Part shown: positions 46,468-56,207 of the stretch, piece by piece
Layout: each line of letters starts with the position of its first letter
How positions within the stretch are numbered: the first letter of the stretch is position 1
NCBI GenBank assembly: GCA_016712405.1
Contig: JADJRD010000014.1
Location: 310,001-374,000 of the forward strand
DNA from: Cellvibrio sp.
GTDB taxonomy: Bacteria > Pseudomonadota > Gammaproteobacteria > Pseudomonadales > Cellvibrionaceae
Direction: 5' to 3'
Length of the DNA: 64,000 nt
Translations under genes and position numbers: made by a program
Notes under the pieces: model-generated
What the model saw: the letters and a program-made list of their open reading frames with translations, nothing else
The model's database searches: none
Told to the model about the DNA's origin: nothing

Positions 46468-48542
46468 TAGTTTTTACTCGGCACCAAATACGAAATATCC
46501 GCAATCTCTAAAAACAATCCACGCAATTTCGACAACAACGCCAAACGATTTTGCTGTAATGCAACGTCATCACACATTACCATCACATTATCGAAAAATG
46601 CATCGACGGGTTGTTGCAAATCAGCCAATGCTGCTAATGCTTTGGTGTATTCGCGTGATGCAAATAAAGGTGCAACCAAAGCAGTTTTTGCATTGACTGC
46701 TTGCGCCAGATTTTTTTCGGCATCTTCTTTAAGCAAACTAGTATCCACATCAGTGGAGATGCTGGAATTTTGTTTGCTCAAAATATTCGACACACGCTTG
46801 TTCGCCGCCGCCAATGCTTGGGCTTGTGGTAATTTGCTAAATTCATGCACAGCCAATACGCGCTGATTAATATCCAATGGCTGTGATAATTGTTTTGCGT
46901 TCACAGATTGGAAAACTTCAGCAGGAATATTCGCATCTTCAAACATTGCACGGAAACGGTCGAGCATGTAGCTTAATACTTGCTCCACCAGCTCATCGCC
47001 AACTGTTAAATTTTTGTGTTGTGATTTAGCAAAGGTTAACAATTCACGCAAATCCAATGTGAGATTTTTTTCTACCAGCAGACGCAGAACAGCAATACTG
47101 GCACGACGCAAAGCGAAAGGATCTTTTGAGCCGGAAGGTTGTTGGCCAATTCCAAAAATACCACTGATGGTATCCAGACGATCAGCCAGTGCGATAATCG
47201 CACCGGTAATGGTTGAAGGTAATTGGTCGCCCGCAAAGCGCGGCATATATTGCTCGTTCATTGCAGCGGCGACTTCTTTGTTTTCGCCATCATTTAATGC
47301 GTAGTAGTAACCCGCGATACCTTGCATATCGTCAAATTCACCCACCATATTGGTGACCAAATCGGATTTACAAAGTTCGCCCGCACGAATCGCCAACCTT
47401 TCATCGGCATTTAATTTTGCTGCAATAAATTGCGCGAGTTTGGCAACGCGTTCGGTTTTTTCAAAGATGGTACCCAGTTGTGCCTGGAATACAATCGTTT
47501 TCAAACGTTCACGCAATGATGCAAGGCTAGTTTTTTTATCGGTTTCAAAAAAGAAAGCGGCATCGGATAAACGCGGGCGAATCACACGTTCGTTGCCGTC
47601 GATGATTTGCGATGCATCTTTACTTTGAATGTTGGCGACAGTAATAAAATTATTTTTCAGTTTGCCGTTAGTGTCCACCACATGGAAATATTTTTGATGC
47701 TCTTTCATTGAGGCGATTAAGGCTTCTGCCGGAACTTGCAAGAAGCGCTCTTCAAATTTTCCGGTGAGTGCAACTGGCCACTCGACTAACGCGGTGACTT
47801 CATCTAACAGAGCTTCACCAATCACTGCAGTGCCGCCGATTTTTTTCGCTTCGGTTTCAACTTGTTGTTTGATGATGGCGCTGCGTTCAGCGAAATCAGC
47901 AATCACATAACCGGTATTTTTTAACACACTGGCATAATCACTCGCTTGCGCCAAATCAATGATTTGATTGTGATGGAATCTGTGACCGCGTGTGCTGCGA
48001 CCTGCGCTTAACCCCAAAATTTTTGCATTGATAATTTGACTACCGAACAACATCACCAGCCAATGTGCAGGGCGAACAAACTCTTCGCGTTTTGCACCCC
48101 AACGCATACGTTTGGCGATAGGCAATTTTGCGAGTGCATCGTTAACAATGGCTTCGAGTAAATCAACAGTCTTTTTACCTTGCGCACTAATGCGTGCAAC
48201 CAATTTTTCAGCTTTGCCATCGCGCTCTGTTTTTAATGCGGAAGCATCAATGCCATTTTTTTCAGCAAATGCCAACGCGGCTTTAGTGGGTTGCCCATCT
48301 TTATCAAATGCAATAGCAGCAGGCGGGCCCCACACAACTAATTCTTTTGAGGGCGTTTGTTCGGCGAGATTTTCAACCAATACCGCCAGGCGACGGGGTG
48401 CTGCAAAAGGTTTTATTGCTGTAAAAGATAATTCTTCATTTTTTAAATGAGATTCAATGGTCTCCGCAAAAGACAACATCAAATTTTTCAAGGCTTTTGG
48501 TGGTAACTCTTCGGTTCCCAGTTCGACTAAGAAATCAGACAT
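46467..48542 (-). CDS. glyS: Glycine-tRNA ligase beta subunit
   Basis: 691 aa. N-terminal LVELGTEELPPKALKNLM, RMRWGAKREEFVRPAHWLVML and the C-terminal anticodon-binding region. With GlyQ it forms the alpha2-beta2 enzyme. Its ATG shares one base with the glyQ stop (TAATG), showing translational coupling. Confidence 0.97.
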   Translation of the reverse strand: MSDFLVELGTEELPPKALKNLMLSFAETIESHLKNEELSFTAIKPFAAPRRLAVLVENLAEQTPSKELVVWGPPAAIAFDKDGQPTKAALAFAEKNGIDASALKTERDGKAEKLVARISAQGKKTVDLLEAIVNDALAKLPIAKRMRWGAKREEFVRPAHWLVMLFGSQIINAKILGLSAGRSTRGHRFHHNQIIDLAQASDYASVLKNTGYVIADFAERSAIIKQQVETEAKKIGGTAVIGEALLDEVTALVEWPVALTGKFEERFLQVPAEALIASMKEHQKYFHVVDTNGKLKNNFITVANIQSKDASQIIDGNERVIRPRLSDAAFFFETDKKTSLASLRERLKTIVFQAQLGTIFEKTERVAKLAQFIAAKLNADERLAIRAGELCKSDLVTNMVGEFDDMQGIAGYYYALNDGENKEVAAAMNEQYMPRFAGDQLPSTITGAIIALADRLDTISGIFGIGQQPSGSKDPFALRRASIAVLRLLVEKNLTLDLRELLTFAKSQHKNLTVGDELVEQVLSYMLDRFRAMFEDANIPAEVFQSVNAKQLSQPLDINQRVLAVHEFSKLPQAQALAAANKRVSNILSKQNSSISTDVDTSLLKEDAEKNLAQAVNAKTALVAPLFASREYTKALAALADLQQPVDAFFDNVMVMCDDVALQQNRLALLSKLRGLFLEIADISYLVPSKN

Positions 48543-49492
48543 TATTTTTCTTCTCCTGCGGCCGCTAAAATCTGTTGGCGTAAATCGTCGGGAGCGAGTG
48601 GGAACCCGAGTGCTTTGCGGCTATCGTAATAAGCTTGTGCAACGGCGCGCGCTAAAGTGCGCACACGCAAAATAAAGCGTTGGCGTTCAGTAACCGAAAT
48701 GGCGTGGCGAGCATCGAGCAAATTAAATGCATGTGAGGCTTTCATTACCATTTCATAAGCGGGCAAAGGTAAATTTTTTGCCATTAAGCGTGTGGATTCT
48801 TTTTCGTAAAAATCAAAACTGTTAAATAAGAATTCAGTATCGGCTTCTTCAAAATTGAAGGTCGACATTTCGACTTCGTTTTGATGGAACGCATCGCCGT
48901 AGGTGACTTTGTCGCCATTGGGATTCATCGTCCAAACCAAATCAAAAATGGAATCGACACCTTGCAGGTACATAGCGATGCGCTCAATACCGTAAGTAAT
49001 TTCACCCGTGACCGGGAAACATTCCAATCCCCCCACTTGCTGAAAGTAAGTAAATTGAGTGACTTCCATTCCATTCAGCCAGACCTCCCAGCCAAGACCC
49101 CAAGCACCCAGAGTGGGCGATTCCCAGTTATCTTCCACAAACCGTATGTCATGAATGGAGGTATCAATACCCATTTCACGTAATGAGCCTAAATACAAAT
49201 CCTGAATATTGTCGGGCGAAGGTTTCAGTGCGACCTGAAACTGATAGTAGTGCTGTAATCGATTGGGGTTTTCGCCATAACGGCCATCCTTCGGTCGGCG
49301 GCAGGGTTGGACATATGCCGTATTCCAGGTTTCAGGGCCGATGGATCGTAGGAAAGTGGCTGGATGGAATGTGCCAGCGCCAACCTCCAGATCCAAGGGT
49401 TGCAAAATGACGCAACCCTGGCGTGCCCAATAATCTTGCAGGGCGAGAATCAAACCCTGAAATGTACTGACGTCGTATCGTTTTTCAGACAT
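48542..49492 (-). CDS. glyQ: Glycine-tRNA ligase alpha subunit
   Basis: 316 aa class II synthetase core. TFQGLILALQDYWARQGCVI, FHPATFLRSIGPETWNTAYVQPCRRP and GWEVWLNGMEVTQFTYFQQ. Together with GlyS it charges tRNA-Gly. First gene of the glyQ-glyS-(repeat)-gmhB-plsC run. Confidence 0.97.
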   Translation of the reverse strand: MSEKRYDVSTFQGLILALQDYWARQGCVILQPLDLEVGAGTFHPATFLRSIGPETWNTAYVQPCRRPKDGRYGENPNRLQHYYQFQVALKPSPDNIQDLYLGSLREMGIDTSIHDIRFVEDNWESPTLGAWGLGWEVWLNGMEVTQFTYFQQVGGLECFPVTGEITYGIERIAMYLQGVDSIFDLVWTMNPNGDKVTYGDAFHQNEVEMSTFNFEEADTEFLFNSFDFYEKESTRLMAKNLPLPAYEMVMKASHAFNLLDARHAISVTERQRFILRVRTLARAVAQAYYDSRKALGFPLAPDDLRQQILAAAGEEK

Positions 49493-49612
49493 GGTGAACC
49501 CAATTTAACAATAGAAGAGCTAAAAATGCGGGCGATTATAACGATGAAATTTCTCCCTGTGGCAGAAGATTTCAGGATTTCTGCTATACCCATATTCACA
49601 CAGGGGAAATCT

Positions 49613-50452
49613 ATGCGATTTTGCTGGTTGTTGATGGGGCTAATGATGGGGTTTGGTGCTTGGGCTGTCGAATCTGCGCATCCTGCTGTGCCCAAAATTT
49701 ATGTGGCCTATCCAGAGGTTTCGGATGTCAACGATCCTGTTTATTACTATCAGCAAGTTTTGCGTTTGGTGTTGGAAAAAACCCGATCAACGGATGGTGA
49801 TTTTGAATTGCATTACAGTAAGGATTATTACTCATTCGATCGCGCAACCCATATGCTAATGAAAGGGGATAGGGCGGATGTGATGTGGGCCTCGGTGACG
49901 CCTGAGCGGGAAGCATTGATGCAATTAATTCCTCACGATTTGCTGCGCAGTTTAAACAATTATCGAGTCCTTGTGATTAGGCCTGGAGATCAACAGAAGT
50001 TTTCACGCATTGCCAGTTTTGAAGAGTTTAAGCAATTGACTTCCGGTGGCGGCGACAGATGGACATCCACCAAAATTTTGCAGATGAATGGAATTAAAGT
50101 CAGTACTGCTCCTTATTACGGTTCAATCATTAAAATGTTGGCAGCGGGGCGATTTGATTATATTTCTAGAGGGCTGCATGAGGCGTCAGGAGATTTGATC
50201 TTGGGCCAACATTTTGCTTCTCACGTTAGCATTGAATCAAGTCTTTTACTTCAATATCAAACTCCCATTAGCTATTCGTTTTTTGTTAATAAAACCAATT
50301 TGGAGTTGGCAGATAGGCTTAATCGAGGCTTGGCACTTGCGGAGCGGGATGGCAGCTTGGTGGCGGTTTTTGATTCTATGAAAATATTCAGGGAAGCATC
50401 TGAATTTATGAAACAGAATCGGCGAATTTTTGTTTTGAAAAATTCGCCTTAA
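49613..50452 (+). CDS. Periplasmic substrate-binding-like protein
   Basis: 279 aa from ATG 49613 (AGGGG upstream). Signal peptide MRFCWLLMGLMMGFGAWA. The mature part resembles SBP_bac_3-like ligand-binding proteins (YVAYPEVSDVNDPVYYYQQVLRL; DVMWASVTPERE). No transporter genes are adjacent, so it may be a stand-alone sensor or binding protein. Longer in-frame extension to 49364 crosses glyQ and is rejected. Confidence 0.75.
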   Translation: MRFCWLLMGLMMGFGAWAVESAHPAVPKIYVAYPEVSDVNDPVYYYQQVLRLVLEKTRSTDGDFELHYSKDYYSFDRATHMLMKGDRADVMWASVTPEREALMQLIPHDLLRSLNNYRVLVIRPGDQQKFSRIASFEEFKQLTSGGGDRWTSTKILQMNGIKVSTAPYYGSIIKMLAAGRFDYISRGLHEASGDLILGQHFASHVSIESSLLLQYQTPISYSFFVNKTNLELADRLNRGLALAERDGSLVAVFDSMKIFREASEFMKQNRRIFVLKNSP

Positions 50453-50455
50453 TAT

Positions 50456-50986
50456 TTAAATCTCTTTCATTGCCACACAAGGATTCCCCACTGCCACCAC
50501 ATTCGCTGAAATATCTTTAGTGACCACACTACCCGCACCTATCACCGAATTATCACCAATAGTGACACCCGGCAAAATGATCGCGCCACCTCCTATCCAA
50601 CAGTTATTGCCAATGGTGACTTTCGCACAAAATTCTTTTCCGGTCGCACGCTCAATCGGATCCAGCGGATGAGTGGTGGTATAGATTTGCACGTTTGGCC
50701 CCAGCATCACGTTGTTGCCAATGCTGACTTTAGCCACATCCAAAATCACACAATTGTGATTGGCGTAGAAACGCTCGCCGAGAAAAATATTACTGCCGTA
50801 ATCACAAAAGAAATTGGGCTCAATATAAGCTGAAGAAACCTGAGCAAATAATTGTTGATATAAAGGTTTGCGCGCTTTGGTTTGATCAGCATCAAGCGCA
50901 TTGATAGCGCGACACAATTTTTTGGCGCGTTGGCGTGCGGCAACTAACTCTTTTTGGAAGGGATCAAGGGGATTGTATGGGTGCAT
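50456..50986 (-). CDS. Maltose/galactoside O-acetyltransferase family (LbH)
   Basis: 176 aa. N-terminal maltose acetyltransferase-type segment (NPLDPFQKELVAARQRAKKLCRAIN) and hexapeptide repeats (IGNNVMLGPNVQIYTTTHPLDP; IGNNCWIGGGAIILPGVTIG). Acetyl-CoA sugar acetyltransferase of Maa/LacA/NodL type. Convergent with the binding-protein gene by 3 bp. Confidence 0.9.
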   Translation of the reverse strand: MHPYNPLDPFQKELVAARQRAKKLCRAINALDADQTKARKPLYQQLFAQVSSAYIEPNFFCDYGSNIFLGERFYANHNCVILDVAKVSIGNNVMLGPNVQIYTTTHPLDPIERATGKEFCAKVTIGNNCWIGGGAIILPGVTIGDNSVIGAGSVVTKDISANVVAVGNPCVAMKEI

Positions 50987-51098
50987 GATTGATTCTCATC
51001 CAGATTGGGCGCAACAAATGGCCTGCAAGTCAGGCATAGTGCCAAAAAACTCGGCAAGCTGTTAGCATTGCGCATCTTTTTATGGGTGTGACTTTTCT

Positions 51099-52061
51099 AT
51101 GCTGCCTTTCCATCAAATCGTCAAAGATGATTTCTCTGCGGTCAATCAACTGATCATTCAACAACTTCATTCGGATGTTGGGCTGGTCGAAAATATCGGG
51201 CAGTATTTGGTGGAGGCGGGTGGCAAGCGTTTGCGGCCTTTATTGGTGTTGTTGACGGCAAATGCATTGAATTATCAGGGCAAGTCCCACATTAATCTGG
51301 CGGCGATTATCGAGTTTATTCACACCGCCACGCTGCTGCATGACGATGTGGTGGATATGTCCAACCTGCGTCGTGGTCGCCCGACGGCCAATGCCCAATG
51401 GGGTAATGCACCCAGCGTATTGGTCGGTGATTTTTTGTATTCGCGCGCATTTCAGATGATGGTCACACTTAATAATATGGATGTAATGGCCATACTGAGT
51501 AACACCACGAATAAAATTGCTGAGGGCGAAGTGCAGCAACTAGTCAACGCCAAAGACCCCTCTGTGACTGAAGCCAATTATTTTCGAGTGATCGATAAAA
51601 AAACCGCGATTTTATTTGCGGCTGCCTGTGAAGTCGCTGCAGTTATTTCCGGCGCAAATTCCGAACAACGCAAGGCCCTGCATCAATATGGATTGCATGT
51701 CGGTATCGCCTTTCAATTGGTTGATGATGCACTCGATTACATCAGCGACGCCGAAACTATGGGAAAAAATGTGGGTGATGATTTGGCGGAAGGCAAGCCC
51801 ACTTTGCCGCTGATACACGCCATGCGCAATGCCAACAAAGAGGATGCAGACTTGATCGCTCAAGCTCTCCGTCAGGGCGATGCCAGCCAACTGCCTGCCA
51901 TTCTCAAGATAGTTCAAGCAACCGGCGGTATGGACTACACCTTGGATTGCGCCAAACAACAGGTCGCCTATGCGCTGGATCAGCTCTCCAAGCTCGAAAT
52001 CAACGCCTACACTCAAGCCATGAAGGAACTTGCTGAGTTTTCGCTTGCCAGAAGTTATTGA
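51099..52061 (+). CDS. ispB: Octaprenyl diphosphate synthase
   Basis: 320 aa trans-prenyltransferase. First Asp-rich motif LLHDDVVDMSNLRRG, second LVDDALDYISDAE. Makes the quinone side chain. Usually divergent from rplU-rpmA in gammaproteobacteria; here its neighbour is an acetyltransferase gene instead. Confidence 0.94.
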   Translation: MLPFHQIVKDDFSAVNQLIIQQLHSDVGLVENIGQYLVEAGGKRLRPLLVLLTANALNYQGKSHINLAAIIEFIHTATLLHDDVVDMSNLRRGRPTANAQWGNAPSVLVGDFLYSRAFQMMVTLNNMDVMAILSNTTNKIAEGEVQQLVNAKDPSVTEANYFRVIDKKTAILFAAACEVAAVISGANSEQRKALHQYGLHVGIAFQLVDDALDYISDAETMGKNVGDDLAEGKPTLPLIHAMRNANKEDADLIAQALRQGDASQLPAILKIVQATGGMDYTLDCAKQQVAYALDQLSKLEINAYTQAMKELAEFSLARSY

Positions 52062-52185
52062 TTTTCACCGGGGTGATCGAGCGGGTGACATAAACTGGAC
52101 ATAAAAACCAAAACCCTTAGAATGGCGGCCTTTGTTTGCGGGCCACCGGTGCCGGCAACATCCTCCCAATGAAACGGATAAGAAC

Positions 52186-52710
52186 ATGACACCATTTGTA
52201 CCCAAGCCTTCCTACAGTTACGAAGACCTTCTTGAGTGCGGCAGAGGCAATCTCTTTGGCCCGGGTAACGCGCAGTTGCCAATGCCCAATATGTTGATGT
52301 TGGATCGCATTGCCCATATCAGTTTGACCGGTGGTGAATTTGGCAAGGGTGAAATTGTCGCCGAATTGGATATCAAACCCGACTTGTGGTTTTTTGAATG
52401 TCATTTCCCTGGTGACCCTGTCATGCCAGGTTGTTTGGGTCTTGATGCTATGTGGCAATTAGTTGGCTTCTATCTGGGCTGGCGCGGTAACCCTGGTCGT
52501 GGTCGTGCCTTGGGTTGTGGTGAAGTCAAATTCACGGGTCAAATTTTACCAACGGCTAAAAAAATCACTTATCACATCAATCTCAAGCGTGTTATCGAAC
52601 GCAAATTAATTATGGGAATCGCAGATGGTCGCGTATCCTGTGATGGCAAAGATATTTATTTCGCCAACGATTTGCGTGTGGGATTGTTTCAAAATACCGA
52701 TATTTTTTAA
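52186..52710 (+). CDS. fabA: Beta-hydroxydecanoyl-ACP dehydratase/isomerase
   Basis: 174 aa from ATG 52186. Active-site His73 in WFFECHFPGDPVMPG and Asp87 in CLGLDAMWQ keep the E. coli spacing. It introduces the cis double bond in unsaturated fatty acid synthesis. In operon with fabB. Confidence 0.96.
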   Translation: MTPFVPKPSYSYEDLLECGRGNLFGPGNAQLPMPNMLMLDRIAHISLTGGEFGKGEIVAELDIKPDLWFFECHFPGDPVMPGCLGLDAMWQLVGFYLGWRGNPGRGRALGCGEVKFTGQILPTAKKITYHINLKRVIERKLIMGIADGRVSCDGKDIYFANDLRVGLFQNTDIF

Positions 52711-52760
52711 TTGATTGTGACCAAGAAAACGAATTTTCTGAGAGATAAACGAGGTTGCCT

Positions 52761-53972
52761 ATGAAGCGCGTTGTTGTAACCGGAATGGGAATAGTGTCCT
52801 GTCTGGGCAATGATATCTCCGCTGTACTGGACGCGTTACGCGCTGGTCGTTCTGGAATTAAATTTCAGGAAAGCTATAAAGAAATGGGCTTTCGCAGTCA
52901 TGTTGCCGGTTCTATCGAGATTAATCTTGCAGAATTGATTGATCGCAAAGTATTGCGTTTTATGGGTGATGCGGCTGCCTATGCCTATCTTTCCATGCAA
53001 CAAGCGATTGCAGATTCTGGTTTAACAGAAGATCAAGTTTCCAATGAGCGTGCTGGCATCATTATGGGTTCGGGTGGCGCATCTTCCATGAATTTGGTTG
53101 AGGCCGCAGATATTCTTCGTGAAAAAGGTTTGAAGCGTGTTGGGCCTTATCGCGTTACCCAAACCATGGGCAGCACCACTTCCGCTTGCTTGGCAACTCC
53201 TTTCAAAATCAAAGGCGTTAACTATTCCATTTCTTCGGCTTGTGCTACCAGTGCTCACTGTGTTGGTAACGCTATGGAATTAATCCAACTCGGCAAACAA
53301 GATATTGTGTTTGCCGGCGGTGGCGAAGAAGAGCATTGGACTCTCACTGCACTCTTTGATGCTATGGGCGCACTCTCAACCAAATACAACGAAACTCCGG
53401 ATAAAGCGTCGCGTGCATATGATGCCAATCGCGATGGTTTTGTTATCGCTGGTGGTGGCGGCTGTTTGGTGCTTGAAGAATACGAACACGCCAAAGCACG
53501 CGGCGCAAAAATTTATGCTGAATTGGTTGGCTACGGCGCAACCTCAGACGGCTACGACATGGTTGCACCATCAGGCGAAGGCGCCGTGCGCTGTATGAAA
53601 CAAGCTTTGACAACAGTCAAGGGTGATATTGATTACATCAACTCACACGGCACCTCAACACCCGTTGGCGATCTCGCAGAATTGAAAGCGGTCAAAGAAA
53701 CTTTCGGTAATAAAATTCCGCCAATTAGCTCAACCAAATCCTTAACTGGCCACAGTCTCGGCGCAACTGGCGTACAAGAAGCGATTTACAGTTTATTGAT
53801 GATGGAGCACGATTTTATTTGTGCGTCCGCTAATATCGAAACGCTCGACCCTGAAGCCGAAGGCATGCCGATTGTGTTGAAGCGTCAGGACAATGTGAAA
53901 TTAAATCGTGTGATGTCCAACAGCTTCGGTTTTGGTGGTACTAACGCGACATTGGTTTTCCAAAAAATCTGA
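52761..53972 (+). CDS. fabB: Beta-ketoacyl-ACP synthase I
   Basis: 403 aa from ATG 52761 (MKRVVVTGMGIVSCLG; GAGG upstream). Catalytic Cys161 in SSACATSAH, His in NSHGTSTPVGD and SLTGHSLGATG. Elongates unsaturated intermediates made by FabA. Followed by a strong terminator. Confidence 0.97.
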   Translation: MKRVVVTGMGIVSCLGNDISAVLDALRAGRSGIKFQESYKEMGFRSHVAGSIEINLAELIDRKVLRFMGDAAAYAYLSMQQAIADSGLTEDQVSNERAGIIMGSGGASSMNLVEAADILREKGLKRVGPYRVTQTMGSTTSACLATPFKIKGVNYSISSACATSAHCVGNAMELIQLGKQDIVFAGGGEEEHWTLTALFDAMGALSTKYNETPDKASRAYDANRDGFVIAGGGGCLVLEEYEHAKARGAKIYAELVGYGATSDGYDMVAPSGEGAVRCMKQALTTVKGDIDYINSHGTSTPVGDLAELKAVKETFGNKIPPISSTKSLTGHSLGATGVQEAIYSLLMMEHDFICASANIETLDPEAEGMPIVLKRQDNVKLNRVMSNSFGFGGTNATLVFQKI

Positions 53973-53994
53973 TTTTAGTTTTCAGTGATACCGC

Positions 53995-54031
53995 AATAAA
54001 AAAGCGAACCATTGAGTTCGCTTTTTTATTG
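53995..54031 (+). terminator. Bidirectional-looking terminator after fabB
   Basis: AATAAAAAAGCGAAC pairs with GTTCGCTTTTTTATT around CATTGA, 20 bases after the fabB stop. The A-run on one side and T-run on the other allow termination from both directions. Confidence 0.88.
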
Positions 54032-54037
54032 CTTCAG

Positions 54038-54093
54038 AGAAAATTATTCACTCACAATCAACTCAATTTCAAATCTGTGTGATTCATCATAAA
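54038..54093. repeat. 56-bp remnant of the RidA-like gene 3' end
   Basis: AGAAAATTATTCACTCACAA and the next ~36 bases match the last 15 codons and flank of the RidA-like genes at 58442 and 61137 almost base for base, then similarity stops. No gene frame here. It marks the left edge of the plastic region. Confidence 0.88.
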
Positions 54094-54114
54094 AGTGTTT
54101 ACTTGATCTATTGT

Positions 54115-55302
54115 TTAAAATGTATCGTTGAATAGTCTGGTTTGTTTTTGTTCGGCGGCAGGAGAATTTAGAATAATTGAACACAATTGAATTTGTTTGC
54201 TGCAGCCGAGTTTGCTAAAAATGGATTTCAGTTGTGAGCGAACCGTGTGGGATGAGCGGGAATCTTTTTCGGCAATTTGTTGTGGGTCATAACCTTGAAC
54301 GATAGATTGACAAACCTTGGCTTCTGCTTCTGTTAAGCCGAAAATATTCATAAGTCGCGATAGATTAATGTCAATTTTCTTATCGGGGTCATAAAAATAG
54401 ATTGCTGTTTGTATCGGGGATGACCAGAACGAAAACTGCTTTGCACCAATATATACAGGAGCAATCATGCAGGTGATTGGTGGCGCCATTGGACGAATCA
54501 ATTGACAATATTTTTCTTGTGTTGTTATCGCATTAGCAGTATTGGAAACTTCCGCTATGGCATTAAGTAAGCATTTAGGTTGCTGGGTATCCTTAATTGT
54601 TACTTGATTGTGCTGAATATATATTCCACAAGAGGCCAAGAGTTTTTCCAATTCATCCGAGCAGTAAACAACATGTTGTTGCTCGTTCAGTAGTAACACT
54701 TTTTGATTAAATTGCAGTTGCTGGGTGTCGATGGTCATGCGGGTTTGCATGGATTCTTGAAGCGCATTCATTTTTAGCGCCTGTCGTACGTGTGGCAAAA
54801 ATTGATTCAACAGCATGCAAACAGCTTTTGAATAATGCCCTTGTCCTCTACCGCGTTGAATTAACAATTGAACCTTTTGATTGCCTGCCTGAAATACGGT
54901 ACCACATACTCCGTGATGTATATCTTGTTCCCGAGCCCAATCATTAAAAAATTCTGTTTTATAAAAATCATCCTGTCGACAAGAAAAATCCAAATAGGTG
55001 GAATAGAGTTTTCCTTGCGTCTTCTGTGACAGTTCAAGTCGCCAAGGGCATGCATTCACATAATAATTCACATACCGCTGATGATAAGTATCGTCTATGT
55101 TTACTCGAACACTTTGTAAAACTTGATTGGCGTCCTGGTTCATCAGCAGCATACGCGCAGAGCGGGATTCGGTTAGGTTCACCAGTTGTCGCAGAAAAAC
55201 CTCCCAGGTTTCTTGCTGTGACACGGCTGCATAAAGACTATCCAATAAGGATTCCTGTGCATGGACCATTTTTAAACCAAGGGTTCGATCGGAGATATTC
55301 AT
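54115..55302 (-). CDS. LuxR-family transcriptional regulator
   Basis: 395 aa. C-terminal LuxR HTH (LTEAEAKVCQSIVQGYDPQQIAEKDSRSSHTVRSQLKSIFSKLGCS). The ~300-residue N-terminus is not recognised but may be PAS/GAF-like with conserved tryptophans. It lies next to a divergent esterase gene and upstream of two co-promoter lipoprotein genes it could regulate; that link is inference. Confidence 0.82.
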   Translation of the reverse strand: MNISDRTLGLKMVHAQESLLDSLYAAVSQQETWEVFLRQLVNLTESRSARMLLMNQDANQVLQSVRVNIDDTYHQRYVNYYVNACPWRLELSQKTQGKLYSTYLDFSCRQDDFYKTEFFNDWAREQDIHHGVCGTVFQAGNQKVQLLIQRGRGQGHYSKAVCMLLNQFLPHVRQALKMNALQESMQTRMTIDTQQLQFNQKVLLLNEQQHVVYCSDELEKLLASCGIYIQHNQVTIKDTQQPKCLLNAIAEVSNTANAITTQEKYCQLIRPMAPPITCMIAPVYIGAKQFSFWSSPIQTAIYFYDPDKKIDINLSRLMNIFGLTEAEAKVCQSIVQGYDPQQIAEKDSRSSHTVRSQLKSIFSKLGCSKQIQLCSIILNSPAAEQKQTRLFNDTF

Positions 55303-55373
55303 TTTTTTGTAATTGGCATCTAATATTACATCGCTCTATATTAGCTCGCTTTTTTCCTTTGAGGACTTGTCTG

Positions 55374-56095
55374 ATGTCAAATAAATCCATTAACTTGTTT
55401 TTTATTCATGGGTGGGGCTGTAGAGCCAGCGATTGGGAGGCTACCTGTGATTATTTGGCCGATGCCAAACCGCATATTAAAACCCACAGGCTGACCTTGC
55501 CTGGGCATCCTGAATATTCTGGGAATAAAACTGCTTCCACTATCCTTGAGCTGGCCAATTATGTTGCGTCGCAACTCAAGTCATCCCTGGCACTTGGCTC
55601 TTGGCTGGGCATTCCATGGGGGGATGTGTAGCTCTGGAGGCTGCTGCACAACTTAAGCATAATCCTCAACTTCAAGAAATTATTCTGGTGGATACCTTCG
55701 GCTTGCCTTATGGCGATATGGACCAGCAAACCATTGACTCTGTAGAAACACCGTTTATAGAGAATTTTGTTTCCGCTATGGAGTATCTGGTCGACAATAC
55801 AACCTCAAGCATTATCAATCCTGATACTCGTCTATGGATCAAGAGGCGTATGTCGAGCGCTAATCCAGAGCTGATGCTACCTGTTTGGCACGATCTTTTG
55901 CGCTGGTCTCCGGATAATGCTTTCCAAAATATTCACTGTCCGATTTATGCGCTTAACGGCGAACATATCCCAAATGCTGCGAATATTCGCTGTGCACCTT
56001 ACGTACAATCGCAAGTGCTTGAGGGATGTCACCATTTCCCGCAATTTGAACATCCTGCGCTTTTCTTTAAACAGCTAGAAGGTTTACTGCCCTAA
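55374..56095 (+). pseudogene. Alpha/beta hydrolase (BioH-like), frameshifted
   Basis: Start at ATG 55374: NLFFIHGWGCRASDWEATC. The frame then breaks around 55580-55602, and the next frame continues with the nucleophile elbow AGHSMGGCVALEAAAQL, TFGLPYGDMD and the final His region EGCHHFPQFEHP. One added base restores a ~240-aa protein of the pimeloyl-ACP methyl ester esterase/BioH type. Divergent from the LuxR-type gene by 71 bp. Substrate unknown. Confidence 0.8.
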
Positions 56096-56101
56096 ACCTT
56101 T

Positions 56102-56160
56102 CATTTACCTCAAATGGGTGATGCCTCTGTTTCTGCGCACATTCTAGAATCACAATGTGA
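56102..56160 (+). promoter_or_regulatory. Shared regulatory element upstream of the polyserine lipoprotein gene
   Basis: TTACCTCAAATGGGTGATG, then 22 bases, AGAATCA, 4 bases and GTGA. The same elements at the same spacing occur at 59511-59569. TTACC/GGTGA forms an imperfect dyad, suited to a dimeric regulator. Ends 47 bases before the ATG. Confidence 0.7.
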
Positions 56161-56207
56161 TCTGTTTATCATTATCTCCAAAAAATCACCTACTTGAGGA
56201 GTGAGTT

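Noticed and set aside
49364..49612. Upstream extension of the periplasmic binding-like protein
   Set aside because: Antisense to glyQ; signal peptide and ribosome site support 49613.
55026..55373. Upstream extension of the alpha/beta hydrolase
   Set aside because: Antisense to the LuxR-type gene; hydrolase homology starts at 55374.
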